DNA of 64,000 nt, taken from positions 56,449-120,448 of the forward strand of contig CADCBB010000007.1 of NCBI GenBank assembly GCA_902799555.1, read 5' to 3'. Below the pieces are notes generated by a model. The model was not told the DNA's origin. It searched no databases and saw nothing but the letters and a program-made list of their open reading frames with translations. The translations under genes were made by a program, and so were the position numbers. This DNA comes from an uncultured Bacteroidales bacterium. Lineage in GTDB: Bacteria; Bacteroidota; Bacteroidia; Bacteroidales; Paludibacteraceae. This document shows, one piece after another, positions 24,670-33,285 of this stretch (the first letter of the stretch is position 1; the number at the start of each line of letters is the position of its first letter).

Positions 24670-25358
24670 TATGCGGGTTCGTTAAGAAGGTCCATAAATT
24701 CGAGTGTACGGCTCTCGAGCAGACGCACGACGCGGTCGATACGCGCCACGAGGTAGTTGTATGCAAACATGGCGAGAATACCGACGATCAGACCGCCGAT
24801 CGTGGTGACCATGGCTTGATACATACCCGTTGAGAGGGCACTCATCTCGATCACGCCACCAGAGGTCTGCGCCATATTATAGAAAGTCTGCACCATACCG
24901 AGCACCGTACCCAAGAAACCGAGCATCGGCGCACCGCCGGCGATCGTCGCCATGATGACCAAGCCCTTCTCCAGACGGCCTACCTCGAGGTTACCTACGT
25001 TCTCTATAGCCACCTGCACGTCCTGCATCGGACGGCCGATACGCGTGATTCCTTTCTCTATCATATGCGCCGACGGAGTGTCGGTCTGCTTGCAGAGGTT
25101 GAGCGCCGAGTCGATCTTACCGTCATGGATATAATCGCGGATGCGATCCATGAAGGATTTGTCTTCGCGCGTAGCCTGCTTAATAACTACCAGACGTGCG
25201 ATGAAGATATAACATGCGGCAGCCAGCAGAATAGCGAGGATGATCATGATCCAGCCGCCGTACTGCGCCATTTCCCACAAGTTAATCGATGTTTCTTGTA
25301 CTGTTTCTTCGATGATCGGCTCTTCTGCAGCCAATGAGTCCAAAATTTGTAAAAGCAT
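24669..25358 (-). CDS. exbB: MotA/TolQ/ExbB proton channel family protein
   Basis: 229 residues with three transmembrane segments (about 30-52, 135-155 and 180-205) and the family core VIMATIAGGAPMLGFLGTVLGMVQTFYNM and MVTTIGGLIVGILAMFAYNYL. It forms the proton channel of the ExbBD complex. Followed directly by exbD; preceded by pdxJ across a spacer made of ACGATTT repeats. Confidence 0.94.
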   Translation of the reverse strand: MLLQILDSLAAEEPIIEETVQETSINLWEMAQYGGWIMIILAILLAAACYIFIARLVVIKQATREDKSFMDRIRDYIHDGKIDSALNLCKQTDTPSAHMIEKGITRIGRPMQDVQVAIENVGNLEVGRLEKGLVIMATIAGGAPMLGFLGTVLGMVQTFYNMAQTSGGVIEMSALSTGMYQAMVTTIGGLIVGILAMFAYNYLVARIDRVVRLLESRTLEFMDLLNEPA

Positions 25359-25369
25359 AAAGATTATTT

Positions 25370-25391
25370 ACGATTTAACGATTTACGATTT
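25370..25391. repeat. 7-bp tandem repeat (ACGATTT x3) between pdxJ and exbB
   Basis: Three ACGATTT units, one extra A between the first two; touches the pdxJ stop codon. Confidence 0.75.
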
Positions 25392-26106
25392 ATTTTTTTA
25401 AGCACTCAAGGTATTCTTGAATAGTCTCCTGGATGCCGAGATAGAGGGCGTCACACACGATCGCGTGACCGATAGACACCTCTGCAGTCCATGGGAAAGC
25501 CTTGATGAAAGGCTTAAGGTTCTTGAGGTTAAGGTCATGACCGGCATTCATACCGAGGCCCAGTTCGTGCGCTTTCTCTGCGGCAGGACGGTATAGCTCG
25601 ATCGCCTTCTTCGGGTTCTCAGCAAACATCTCTGCATAGGGACCTGTATAGAGCTCTACACGGTCTGCACCGGTACGCAACGCGTACTCGACCATCTCGG
25701 GATCGGGATCGACGAAGATGCTGACACGAATACGATAGGCATGTAACTCATTGACCACCCCTTTGAGAAAATCGAGGTGCCGGTGGGTATCCCAGCCGTG
25801 GTTAGAAGTGAGCTGATTCGGGTCATCGGGCACCAAGGTCACTTGCGTGGGACGGATATCGGTCACCAAGGCCAAAAACTCCTCCGTCGGATTTCCCTCC
25901 ACATTCAACTCTGTCGTCACCATCGACTTGAGCTGATACACATCTTCCTTACGAATATGACGCTCATCAGGCCGCGGATGAACCGTTATTCCCTGCGCGC
26001 CGAACAACTCGCAATCCACTGCAAAACGTTGAACATCAGGCAGATTACCTCCACGCGCATTACGCAGCGTAGCCACCTTATTGATATTAACACTCAGTCT
26101 GGTCAT
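25390..26106 (-). CDS. pdxJ: Pyridoxine 5'-phosphate synthase
   Basis: 238 residues from ATG at 26106 ([20 protein letters not shown]). It condenses 1-deoxyxylulose 5-phosphate with 3-amino-2-oxopropyl phosphate to give PNP. Family blocks [57 protein letters not shown] and [13 protein letters not shown] are all present. An upstream frame extension to 26172 runs across the promoter and is not translated. First gene of the pdxJ-exbB-exbD-tonB operon. Confidence 0.96.
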   Translation of the reverse strand: MTRLSVNINKVATLRNARGGNLPDVQRFAVDCELFGAQGITVHPRPDERHIRKEDVYQLKSMVTTELNVEGNPTEEFLALVTDIRPTQVTLVPDDPNQLTSNHGWDTHRHLDFLKGVVNELHAYRIRVSIFVDPDPEMVEYALRTGADRVELYTGPYAEMFAENPKKAIELYRPAAEKAHELGLGMNAGHDLNLKNLKPFIKAFPWTAEVSIGHAIVCDALYLGIQETIQEYLECLKK

Positions 26107-26129
26107 AACCCTTCTTTCAAAATCCGCTG

Positions 26130-26160
26130 CAAATTTACTGCTTTTTTTTGATATACGCAA
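26130..26160 (-). promoter_or_regulatory. Promoter of the pdxJ operon
   Basis: Minus strand TAAATTTG (26130-26137) and TTGCGTATATC (from 26160), 20-bp spacing. Confidence 0.7.
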
Positions 26161-26208
26161 GCGCACGCGCATTTTTTATAAAAAAATATAGGAATGTCTC
26201 TCAAAAAC

Positions 26209-26239
26209 TTGCATATATGCAATTTTTGTAGTACCTTTG
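26209..26239 (+). promoter_or_regulatory. Promoter of the DUF4886 gene
   Basis: TTGCATATATGCAA (from 26209) and TACCTTTG (26232-26239), 20 bp apart. The -33 region is a perfect palindrome. Confidence 0.75.
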
Positions 26240-26251
26240 CAGTCGCAAAGG
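26234..26251. promoter_or_regulatory. Dyad CCTTTGC-N4-GCAAAGG over the transcription start
   Basis: Third copy of the dyad seen at 3073 and 12229, again centred just after the -7 element. Confidence 0.4.
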
Positions 26252-26282
26252 TGAAACTATTTAGAACTAAAGGGAAACATAT

Positions 26283-27098
26283 ATGACTTGTTTGGCTACC
26301 ATTTTACTGACAATTAGAGTGCTCTGTATCGGCAACAGTTTCTCATGGGACGCAGTCGAGCAGGAGTTAGTGCCGCTCTGCGATGCCAAAGGTATCGACG
26401 TAGAGATTCATAACTTATACTACGGCGGATGTTCGCTGCAGCAACATGCGGAGTTTTTATTCAAAGACACCGCCGCCTATTCGCATAGAGTCTGTACGAA
26501 TCATAAATCGGCTATCCAGCATCGGCAGTCCCGGGAAATGCGCGGAGATATATCCCTACGGGATGCGTTGCGGGACGGTACGTATGATTATATCTCGTTC
26601 CAACAGGCAAGTCACGACAGCGGTATCCGGGAGTCGTACGAACCTTGGCTCTCTATTCTCATCGATTCCGTACGCGCGTATCAGCCACAGGCGCAGTTAT
26701 GCTGGATGCAGACATGGGCGTATAGCCGCGATGCCAAACATCCTGCCTATCCGCGTTATCATAATGATCAGCAGGAGATGTGGGATAGCATACAGGCGTG
26801 TACGCGCTATGTGAAAGAGGTGGTGAACCGCCATCCGGATCATGGCAAATGGCTTCTTATCCCCTGCGGACAAGCGATTCAATTAGGTCGCTCTTCGTCC
26901 CTCGGCGACACGTTCTGCCGGGACGGATATCATCTGAACTACACCTACGGTCGCTATACAGCTGCCTGTGTATGGTACGAGATCATCACGAAAAAAGATG
27001 TTCGTCACAACCCTCAACGCCATCCGGAGATGAGCCGTCGCGAGCAGCGAATTGCCCAGAAATGTGCGCATAAAGCCGTGAAAAAGGTGCAAAAATGA
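26283..27098 (+). CDS. DUF4886 SGNH-hydrolase-like protein
   Basis: 271 residues. The N-terminal hydrophobic stretch (TCLATILLTIRVLCIG) is probably a short signal or anchor. GNSFSWDAVEQEL carries the block I serine of SGNH hydrolases, and DGYHLNYTYGRYTAACVWYE near the C-terminus supplies the conserved Asp-x-x-His. DUF4886 proteins are secreted or periplasmic esterase-like proteins of unknown substrate in Bacteroidota. The C-terminal tail is very basic (KKDVRHNPQRHPEMSRREQR). Single gene with its own promoter, followed by tRNA genes. Confidence 0.85.
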   Translation: MTCLATILLTIRVLCIGNSFSWDAVEQELVPLCDAKGIDVEIHNLYYGGCSLQQHAEFLFKDTAAYSHRVCTNHKSAIQHRQSREMRGDISLRDALRDGTYDYISFQQASHDSGIRESYEPWLSILIDSVRAYQPQAQLCWMQTWAYSRDAKHPAYPRYHNDQQEMWDSIQACTRYVKEVVNRHPDHGKWLLIPCGQAIQLGRSSSLGDTFCRDGYHLNYTYGRYTAACVWYEIITKKDVRHNPQRHPEMSRREQRIAQKCAHKAVKKVQK

Positions 27099-27136
27099 GG
27101 TTAAATGCACTTTTTTTGCATTTTTTTGCCAAAAAA

Positions 27137-27168
27137 TTTGGTCATGTCAAAAAAAAGCAGTACTTTTG
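27137..27168 (+). promoter_or_regulatory. Promoter of the tRNA-Asp/tRNA-Arg transcript
   Basis: TTTGGTCATGTC (TTTG 27137-27140) and TACTTTTG (27161-27168), 20 bp apart, 28 nt before tRNA-Asp. Confidence 0.75.
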
Positions 27169-27195
27169 CACCCGCTTTTGAAAAGGAGACTACCT

Positions 27196-27272
27196 GGTGC
27201 GGTAGTTCAGTTGGTTAGAATACCGGCCTGTCACGCCGTAGGTCGCGAGTTCGAGTCTCGTCCGCACCGCCA
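27196..27272 (+). tRNA. tRNA-Asp (anticodon GTC)
   Basis: Acceptor GGTGCGG/CCGCACC, loop CTGTCAC giving anticodon GTC, T-arm with TTCGAGT, discriminator G and encoded CCA (27270-27272). The outermost pair of the anticodon stem appears mismatched (C-T). A GUN anticodon makes it a substrate for queuosine, whose genes are in this window. Confidence 0.9.
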
Positions 27273-27273
27273 G

Positions 27274-27294
27274 CCAGCGCAAGCTGGTTTCCTT
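27274..27294 (+). terminator. GNRA-loop hairpin after tRNA-Asp
   Basis: CCAGC-GCAA-GCTGG followed by TTTCCTTTTC between the two tRNAs. Weak terminator or processing signal. Confidence 0.45.
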
Positions 27295-27305
27295 TTCAAA
27301 AGAAG

Positions 27306-27379
27306 GGTCCATTAGCTCAACTGAATAGAGTACCACACTACGGATGTGGGGGTTGCAGGTTTGAATCCTGCATGGATCA
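27306..27379 (+). tRNA. tRNA-Arg (anticodon ACG)
   Basis: Acceptor GGTCCAT/ATGGATC, anticodon stem CCACA/TGTGG with loop CTACGGA giving anticodon ACG (A34 becomes inosine through TadA), T-arm GCAGG-TTTGAAT-CCTGC, discriminator A. CCA is not encoded. Confidence 0.9.
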
Positions 27380-27382
27380 CGA

Positions 27383-27410
27383 AAGGACGACCGAAAGGCC
27401 GTCCTTTTTC
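27383..27410 (+). terminator. Intrinsic terminator after tRNA-Arg
   Basis: AAGGACGACC-GAAA-GGCCGTCCTT (one mismatch) followed by TTTC. It may also stop polA transcription on the other strand. Confidence 0.85.
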
Positions 27411-27447
27411 TGTCTCATGCAAGAGAGATATACGTAGAAATCCTGCA

Positions 27448-29760
27448 TTAGTGTGCGACGAGCCAATTCTCGCCGACACCGCATTCGGCTGTTAAGGGCA
27501 CGGAGAGATGGACGGCGTTCTGCATCTCGGTCACGACGATCTCGCGAACACGCTCCACTTCGGCGGCAGGCACATTAAAGTTCAATTCGTCATGCACCTG
27601 CATGATCATCTGCGCCTTTAATCCTTCCTCTTTCAGCCTTCTATGGATGGAAACCATGGCCATCTTGATGATATCGGCCGCAGTACCTTGGATCGGCGCA
27701 TTGACGGCATTGCGTTCGGCAAAAGAGCGGACGGTAGCGTTCTGCGAATGGATATCCGGCAAATAGCGCTTGCGTCCAAAGAGCGTCTCGGCGTAGCCTC
27801 GTTGACGCGCCAGTTCTTTCTGACTCTCTATATAACTGATCACGCGCGGAAAAGCAGCAAAATAATCGTCTATGAGTTGTTTGGCTTCGGTGCGGGAACA
27901 GTCGAGTTGTTGTGCAAGACCGAAAGCCGAGATGCCGTAGATGATACCAAAGTTCGCCGTTTTGGCTTTGCGGCGCTGGTCTTTGGTGATCTGATCGATC
28001 GGCAGTCCGTAGATGCGTGCCGCAGTAGCCGCATGGATATCCTGTCCGGAACGGAAAGCGGCCAGCATATGTTCGTCCTGCGAGAAATGCGCCATAAGTC
28101 GCAGTTCGATCTGACTGTAATCGGCACTGAGGAAGAGGCAGCCCTCATCGGGAATGACGGCCTCGCGGATGAATCGTCCGCGCTCCGAACGGATCGGAAG
28201 GTTCTGTAAGTTCGGATTCGAACTGGACAAGCGTCCCGTAGCCGTGACAGTCTGGTTATAAGTCGTATGGATTTTACCGTCCTCCGCGATGTAACTCGGC
28301 AGCGCAGCGATATAAGTAGAGATGAGTTTCTTCAACTCACGGTAGTCTAAGATAAGGCCTACTATCTCATGCTTCTCCTTGAGTCCCATCAGCACCTCTT
28401 CGGAAGTCGAATACTGACCGGTTTTGGATTTCTTGGCTTTCGCATCGAGTTTGAGTTTCTCGAACAGCAATTCGCCTACCTGCTTAGGGCTATTGATGTT
28501 AAAGGGCTCTTCGGACAGCGCATAGATACGTTGCTCGAGGGCTTCGAGTTCAGCCGTAAGGGCCGTCTCAGCCTCTTTGAGTTTAGCCACATCGATCCGT
28601 ACGCCTGCTGCTTCCATCTCACGCAGTACCTCTACCAGCGGCAGTTCAACCTCGTTGTACAAGTTCCACAAATCGGCATCGGCTTGGAGTGCCTTCCAGT
28701 CGGGTTCTTTGTAGGGATTGAAAGCCACTTCCGGATTCAACAAATACTGACAGAGGCGGTTCTCGATGGTATCGAAAGTCGGCATACTCTGCGTATTCTG
28801 AGTACTCGAATCTTCTCCGTAGCCGAAGAGATCTAACTGAGCGGGATCGGCTGGTTTGTTAGGCTTCCTAGGAATACTAGGCTGACTAGGACTACTAGGG
28901 AGATCCAGTTTCTTGAGCAACGTATTGAACTCAAGCTCGCGATAGAGGGCAGAGAGCGAATCTATGTTAGGTTCTTTCTTGGCGAGTAGCGCCTCGTCCA
29001 ATGCGATAGGCACATCGGTGCGGATGGTAGCGAGGAAGCGGGAGAACTGAATCTCCTCGACCTGGCTTTCTACTTTCTGTCGCAAGGCACCTTTGATCTC
29101 ATCCGTATGGGCAAGCATATTATCGATCGACCCGAACTGCTGCAAGAGTGCTACGGCGGTCTTCTCCCCTACTCCTTTGCAACCCGGTATATTATCGGAG
29201 GCATCGCCCATAAGACCCAAGAGATCGATGACCTGATGCTGGTTCTGCAGTCCGTATTTATCGCAGACCTCTTTGATGCCCATCAGTTCGAAACCGCCCG
29301 TATGGCGCGGACGATACATGAACACATGATCGGTGACCAACTGCGCGTAATCCTTGTCCGGCGTAGCCATATAGACCTCAAATCCGGCTTGTTCGCCTTG
29401 CTTGGAGAGCGTACCGATGACATCGTCCGCTTCGAAACCAGGCACTTCGAGCACAGGGATATTCATTGCCTCCAGCAGTTGTTTGATGACCGGCACGGCT
29501 TTGCGAATATCTTCGGGTGTCTCGGGTCGTTGCGCTTTGTACTGCTCATAGGCCTCATGGCGGAAGGTACCGCCGGCAGGATCAAAAGCAACGCCTACAT
29601 GCGTCGGATTGATTTTCTTGAGCAGGTCTTCGAGCGTGACACAGAAACCGAAGATAGCGGAGGTGTTTTCTCCCTTACTATTCATTCGCGGCGCACGGAT
29701 GAAGGCGTAATAGGCACGAAAGATCATCGCATACGCGTCTACCAAAAGCAGTTTTTTCAT
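27448..29760 (-). CDS. polA: DNA polymerase I lacking the 3'-5' exonuclease domain
   Basis: 770 residues, clearly shorter than the 900-950 usual in Bacteroidota. Residues 1 to about 285 form the 5'-3' flap nuclease (LLLVDAYAMIFRAYYAF, EADDVIGTLS, GCKGVGEKTA). Residues of about 367-770 form family A polymerase (LYNEVELPLVEVLREMEAAG, SADYSQIELRLMAH, KTANFGIIYGISAFGLAQQL, QVHDELNFNV). Only about 80 residues separate them instead of some 200, so the proofreading domain is lost; a scrap (FDTIENRLCQYLLNPE) remains. The linker has SxP triplets encoded by a 9-bp repeat (28868-28903). It fills gaps and removes RNA primers during replication and repair. Last gene of the por-ftsX-polA train. Confidence 0.95.
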   Translation of the reverse strand: MKKLLLVDAYAMIFRAYYAFIRAPRMNSKGENTSAIFGFCVTLEDLLKKINPTHVGVAFDPAGGTFRHEAYEQYKAQRPETPEDIRKAVPVIKQLLEAMNIPVLEVPGFEADDVIGTLSKQGEQAGFEVYMATPDKDYAQLVTDHVFMYRPRHTGGFELMGIKEVCDKYGLQNQHQVIDLLGLMGDASDNIPGCKGVGEKTAVALLQQFGSIDNMLAHTDEIKGALRQKVESQVEEIQFSRFLATIRTDVPIALDEALLAKKEPNIDSLSALYRELEFNTLLKKLDLPSSPSQPSIPRKPNKPADPAQLDLFGYGEDSSTQNTQSMPTFDTIENRLCQYLLNPEVAFNPYKEPDWKALQADADLWNLYNEVELPLVEVLREMEAAGVRIDVAKLKEAETALTAELEALEQRIYALSEEPFNINSPKQVGELLFEKLKLDAKAKKSKTGQYSTSEEVLMGLKEKHEIVGLILDYRELKKLISTYIAALPSYIAEDGKIHTTYNQTVTATGRLSSSNPNLQNLPIRSERGRFIREAVIPDEGCLFLSADYSQIELRLMAHFSQDEHMLAAFRSGQDIHAATAARIYGLPIDQITKDQRRKAKTANFGIIYGISAFGLAQQLDCSRTEAKQLIDDYFAAFPRVISYIESQKELARQRGYAETLFGRKRYLPDIHSQNATVRSFAERNAVNAPIQGTAADIIKMAMVSIHRRLKEEGLKAQMIMQVHDELNFNVPAAEVERVREIVVTEMQNAVHLSVPLTAECGVGENWLVAH
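28868..28903. repeat. 9-bp tandem repeat (CTAGGnnnn x4) inside polA
   Basis: CTAGGAATA, CTAGGCTGA, CTAGGACTA, CTAGGGAGA; in frame, encoding a Ser-Pro-rich linker where the proofreading domain should be. Confidence 0.85.
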
Positions 29761-29761
29761 G

Positions 29762-30424
29762 TTACCAGTTGATGGGTTGTAAGCCGTTTTTAATCAGATA
29801 GTTATTGGCTGCACTAAAATGTCCGCATCCGTCAAATCCACGATAGACGGAGAGGGGCGAGGGGTGCGAGGTCTGCAGCACGAGATGCTTGCGTCGGTCG
29901 ATGAACTGCCCTTTGCGTTGGGCGTAAGAGCCCCAAAGCATGAACACCAGATGCTCGCGTCCTTTATTAAGCGCGTCGATAGCCGCATCAGTCAGTTCTT
30001 CCCATCCTTTGCCCTGATGGCTGCCGGCTTTATGGGCTTCGACGGTGAGCGTTGCATTGAGGAGCAGCACCCCTTGTTCCGCCCAACGGCGTAAGTCACC
30101 GGTGGCAGGGATAGGCGTACCTAAGTCGCGGTGTATCTCCTTGTAGATATTCATCAAGGACGGCGGGATCTGTACGCCTTCGGGTACGGAGAAAGAGAGC
30201 CCCATGGCCTGATTCTCCTCGTGGTACGGATCCTGGCCGATGATGACCACGCGCACCTTATCGAACGGACAGGAGTCAAAAGCATTAAAAATCAGACCGG
30301 CAGGCGGGAAACACCTGCGAGTCTGATATTGGGTACGCACATACTGAGTGAGGAGTTCGAAATATGGCTTGTCAAACTCCGGTTGCAACACCTTGCGCCA
30401 TGACTCCTCGATACGTACGTTCAT
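29762..30424 (-). CDS. ung: Uracil-DNA glycosylase
   Basis: 220 residues of family 1 UDG. Catalytic Asp65 lies in GQDPYHEENQAMGLSFSV and the DNA-binding His187 in HPSPLSVYRG. It removes uracil from DNA at the start of base-excision repair. It sits between queA (3-nt gap) and polA (1-nt gap), so glycosylase and repair polymerase are cotranscribed. Confidence 0.96.
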   Translation of the reverse strand: MNVRIEESWRKVLQPEFDKPYFELLTQYVRTQYQTRRCFPPAGLIFNAFDSCPFDKVRVVIIGQDPYHEENQAMGLSFSVPEGVQIPPSLMNIYKEIHRDLGTPIPATGDLRRWAEQGVLLLNATLTVEAHKAGSHQGKGWEELTDAAIDALNKGREHLVFMLWGSYAQRKGQFIDRRKHLVLQTSHPSPLSVYRGFDGCGHFSAANNYLIKNGLQPINW

Positions 30425-30427
30425 AAA

Positions 30428-31549
30428 CTAATCCACAATTAACATCGCGTCACCGTAATCGCCGAAGCGGTATCCTTCTTTGACGGCTTCTTTGTAAGCG
30501 TTCATTGTCTCTTCATAGCCTGCGAAAGCCGCTACCATGAGCAACTGGCTGGAGCACGGCATGTAAAAGTTAACGAAGAAGCTGTTCGCCGTCGCAAAAT
30601 GGTAAGGCGGGAAGATAAATTTATTGGTCCATCCGTCGTACTCTTTGAGTTGACCTGCCGAACCGGCTACATGCTCGATTGCACGCATGACCTCGGTACC
30701 TACGGCGCAGACGCGATGCTGTGTATCACGAGCCTTATTGACCGCCTCCGCCATCTTAGCCGAGAGAATGATCTGCTCGGACTCCATCTTGTTCTTCGTC
30801 AAGTCCTCCACATCGATATCCTTGAAGACACCGAGCGATACGTGGCTGGTAAGGAACGTGGTCTCGATGCCGTGTATCTCCATGCGTTTGAGCAGATGTT
30901 TGGAGAAATGCAGTCCGGCAGCCGGTACAGCCACCGCACCGATCTTATCGGCGAAGATCGTCTGATAGCGCTCCATATCCATCTCGCGAACCGGCTGGTC
31001 ATGAAAGACCTCCTCGTACTGCGCTTGTACTTCGGGACTCATCGGTCGCTTGATATACTTGGGCAGCGGTGCGCTACCTAAAGCGTACAGACGCGGTACG
31101 AACTCCTCGTTGTCATAGTCCGTCAGGAAACGGAAGGTACGACCACGGCTGGTCGTATTGTCAATGACTTCTGCCACAATAGCCGGATCATCCTCAAAGG
31201 TCAGTTTATTACCTATACGGATCTTACGCGCCGGCTCCACGAGCACATCCCAATAACGCAGTTTATGACTCAACTCACGAAGCAGGAACACCTCGATCAG
31301 CGCATTCGTTTTCTCTTTGTGCGCCCATAAGCGAGCCGGGAAGACCTTGGTATCGTTGAAGACAAAAAGATCGCCTTCATCAAAATAGTTCACCAGATCC
31401 TGCAAACTCATATGCTCAATCTCACCGGTCTTGCGATGCAGCACCATCAGGCGTGCGTCGTCGCGGTACGGTGCAGGGAACTGGGCAATTAACTCCTCCG
31501 GCAGATCAAACTTGAACTGACAGAGTCTCATATCATTGGATTTATACAT
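30428..31549 (-). CDS. queA: S-adenosylmethionine:tRNA ribosyltransferase-isomerase
   Basis: 373 residues from ATG 31549; relatives begin close to MRLCQFKFDLPEEL, so ATG 31531 is an equally good start. Motifs LIAQFPAPYRDDARLMVLHR, FNDTKVFPARLW, VAVPAAGLHFS and FPPYHFATANSFFVNFYMP identify QueA, which transfers the ribosyl part of SAM to preQ1 at tRNA position 34 to give epoxyqueuosine. It complements queFCDE at 20.8-22.9 kb. The ACTGATT heptamers between truB and this gene lie 12 nt in front of the start. Confidence 0.95.
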   Translation of the reverse strand: MYKSNDMRLCQFKFDLPEELIAQFPAPYRDDARLMVLHRKTGEIEHMSLQDLVNYFDEGDLFVFNDTKVFPARLWAHKEKTNALIEVFLLRELSHKLRYWDVLVEPARKIRIGNKLTFEDDPAIVAEVIDNTTSRGRTFRFLTDYDNEEFVPRLYALGSAPLPKYIKRPMSPEVQAQYEEVFHDQPVREMDMERYQTIFADKIGAVAVPAAGLHFSKHLLKRMEIHGIETTFLTSHVSLGVFKDIDVEDLTKNKMESEQIILSAKMAEAVNKARDTQHRVCAVGTEVMRAIEHVAGSAGQLKEYDGWTNKFIFPPYHFATANSFFVNFYMPCSSQLLMVAAFAGYEETMNAYKEAVKEGYRFGDYGDAMLIVD

Positions 31550-31560
31550 ATTCTATTAGT

Positions 31561-31581
31561 GATCAGTAATCAGTAATCAGC
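31561..31581. repeat. 7-bp tandem repeat (AATCAGT family, 3 units) between truB and queA
   Basis: GATCAGT, AATCAGT, AATCAGC, then a decayed ATTTAG. It covers the truB stop codon. Same family as 15496-15530. Confidence 0.8.
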
Positions 31582-32265
31582 ATTTAGTTTTTCGAGAAAA
31601 CTCTCGATGGTCATGCAGTCTTCGACTCGTGTGTCGCCGACTCGGGTGCGGCGCAGAGCAATGAGGTGCGCTCCGCTGCGGAGTTTCTCGCCGATGTCGC
31701 GTGCCAAGGCCCGGATATATGTGCCTTTAGAGCATACGACACGGATGGTCAGTTGCATGGTCGCTTCGTCAAAAGCCAGCACCTCTATCTCATCAATGAC
31801 CAGCAGCTTGGGTTTGAGTTCCACCGTCTCTCCTTTGCGTGCAAACTCATAGGCCCGTTTGCCGTTGATCTGCACAGCGGAGAAGATAGGCGGCACTTGC
31901 CATTGTTCGCCCAGGAAAAGCGGGATCGTCTCGTCTATCAGTTGGCGGTTAATATGCGCCGTCGGATAGGTGGCGTCTATCTCTTTCTCCAGGTCATAAC
32001 TTGGTGTGGTAGCGCCTAACTGGAGGGTAGCGATATATTCCTTCACATCGTACTGCAACTGCTCGATCATCTTCGTTTTCTTTCCCGTACAGACGATGAC
32101 AACGCCGGTAGCCAAGGGGTCTAAGGTGCCGGTATGACCGACCTTGAGTTTCTTGGTCTTGAGTACGCGGCAGAGGTTGTACCGTACTTTCGCCACCACA
32201 TCGAACGAGGTCCAATGCAGCGGTTTATCGAATGCCAGTATTTCTCCTGTCTCAAAATCCCACAT
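31570..32265 (-). CDS. truB: tRNA pseudouridine(55) synthase
   Basis: 231 residues from ATG at 32265 (MWDFETGEILAFDKPLHWTS), which stands 1 nt after the uppP stop codon; the longer frame from 32283 would overlap uppP and is less likely. The catalytic aspartate lies in KVGHTGTLDPLATGVVIVCTG. It makes pseudouridine 55 in the T-loop of tRNAs. Its last codons (NADY-stop) are made of the heptamer repeat. Confidence 0.94.
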   Translation of the reverse strand: MWDFETGEILAFDKPLHWTSFDVVAKVRYNLCRVLKTKKLKVGHTGTLDPLATGVVIVCTGKKTKMIEQLQYDVKEYIATLQLGATTPSYDLEKEIDATYPTAHINRQLIDETIPLFLGEQWQVPPIFSAVQINGKRAYEFARKGETVELKPKLLVIDEIEVLAFDEATMQLTIRVVCSKGTYIRALARDIGEKLRSGAHLIALRRTRVGDTRVEDCMTIESFLEKLNADY

Positions 32266-32266
32266 A

Positions 32267-33073
32267 TCAGCAAAGGGTAGCAATGATGGTAGCCGTACCC
32301 ACTATAGCGCAATAGAGCGCAAACCAAACCAGACGTTGACGGCGTACGATTTCGATCATGAAACGGCAGGCGAAACAGCCGGTGAGGAAAGCAGCCAGGA
32401 AACCGACGATTGCCGGTATGAGGCCTAAGTCACTCGTCATCTCGCCCTGCAGCAACTTGAGCAGATCGAGGAAGGCCTCGCCTAAGATCGGGATGAGTAC
32501 CATCAGGAACGAGAATTGCGCTACACTCTCTTTCTTCACGCCGCAGAGCAGTCCAGTAGCGATCGTCGTACCGGAACGGCTCAAACCGGGCAGTACAGCA
32601 CAGGCTTGCGCCAGACCGATGATGATGGCATCCTTGTAGGTCACCTCATGGCCTGCGTTCTGACGTTTCTTTTGCAACCACTCGCTGAGCGCCAACAGAC
32701 AAGCCGTGATGAGCAGGCAGATGCCTACCAGCAGCAGACCATTACCGAAGAAAGCCTCTACCTGGTCCTTAAAGAACATACCGACGATGAAGACCGGTAT
32801 CATCGATACCAGAATCTTCGCCACATAGTCTTTCTCTGCGTTCCATTGGAGCGTTGTGAAGGTGCCTTTGAAGAGCTTTGCCACTTCGCTCCATAAGATG
32901 ACGAGGGTGGACAAGACGGTAGCAGCATGCACCAAGACGGCAAAAGTCAGATTCTCTTCACCCGCTGTACCTAACAGCGCCTGACCGATCTCAAGATGTC
33001 CCGACGAGGACACCGGCAAGAACTCCGTCAAGCCCTGCACTATACCTAAGATCAATGCTTCTAACCAACTCAT
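32267..33073 (-). CDS. uppP: Undecaprenyl-diphosphatase
   Basis: 268 residues with eight or so membrane segments. The family motifs [18 protein letters not shown] near the N-terminus and [16 protein letters not shown] near residue 165 are intact. It dephosphorylates undecaprenyl diphosphate for recycling of the cell-wall lipid carrier. Coupled to the DUF3098 gene in front by a 4-nt overlap. Confidence 0.95.
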   Translation of the reverse strand: MSWLEALILGIVQGLTEFLPVSSSGHLEIGQALLGTAGEENLTFAVLVHAATVLSTLVILWSEVAKLFKGTFTTLQWNAEKDYVAKILVSMIPVFIVGMFFKDQVEAFFGNGLLLVGICLLITACLLALSEWLQKKRQNAGHEVTYKDAIIIGLAQACAVLPGLSRSGTTIATGLLCGVKKESVAQFSFLMVLIPILGEAFLDLLKLLQGEMTSDLGLIPAIVGFLAAFLTGCFACRFMIEIVRRQRLVWFALYCAIVGTATIIATLC

Positions 33074-33285
33074 TTCTTCTTACCGCGATATAAGATAGCA
33101 AAAAGCATCAACACAAAGCCCGCCAAGGAGATCATCGGACCTACCGTGATGCGGCGGACAGAGAAGATATCGGGATTATAGGTCTCACCGGACGGTGCAC
33201 CTGCCATCAATGCAAAACCGATCACAATGATAGCAAAAGACACCGCGATAAGGTAGAGATTCAGTTTCGGTAATGTATGTTTCAT
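33070..33285 (-). CDS. DUF3098 small membrane protein
   Basis: 71 residues with two membrane helices (about 10-28 and 48-65) and the conserved [20 protein letters not shown] between them, followed by [25 protein letters not shown]3098 is restricted to Bacteroidota and regularly lies between ftsX and uppP, as here with 4-nt overlaps on both sides. Function unknown; an envelope or division role is suggested by context. Confidence 0.88.
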   Translation of the reverse strand: MKHTLPKLNLYLIAVSFAIIVIGFALMAGAPSGETYNPDIFSVRRITVGPMISLAGFVLMLFAILYRGKKK

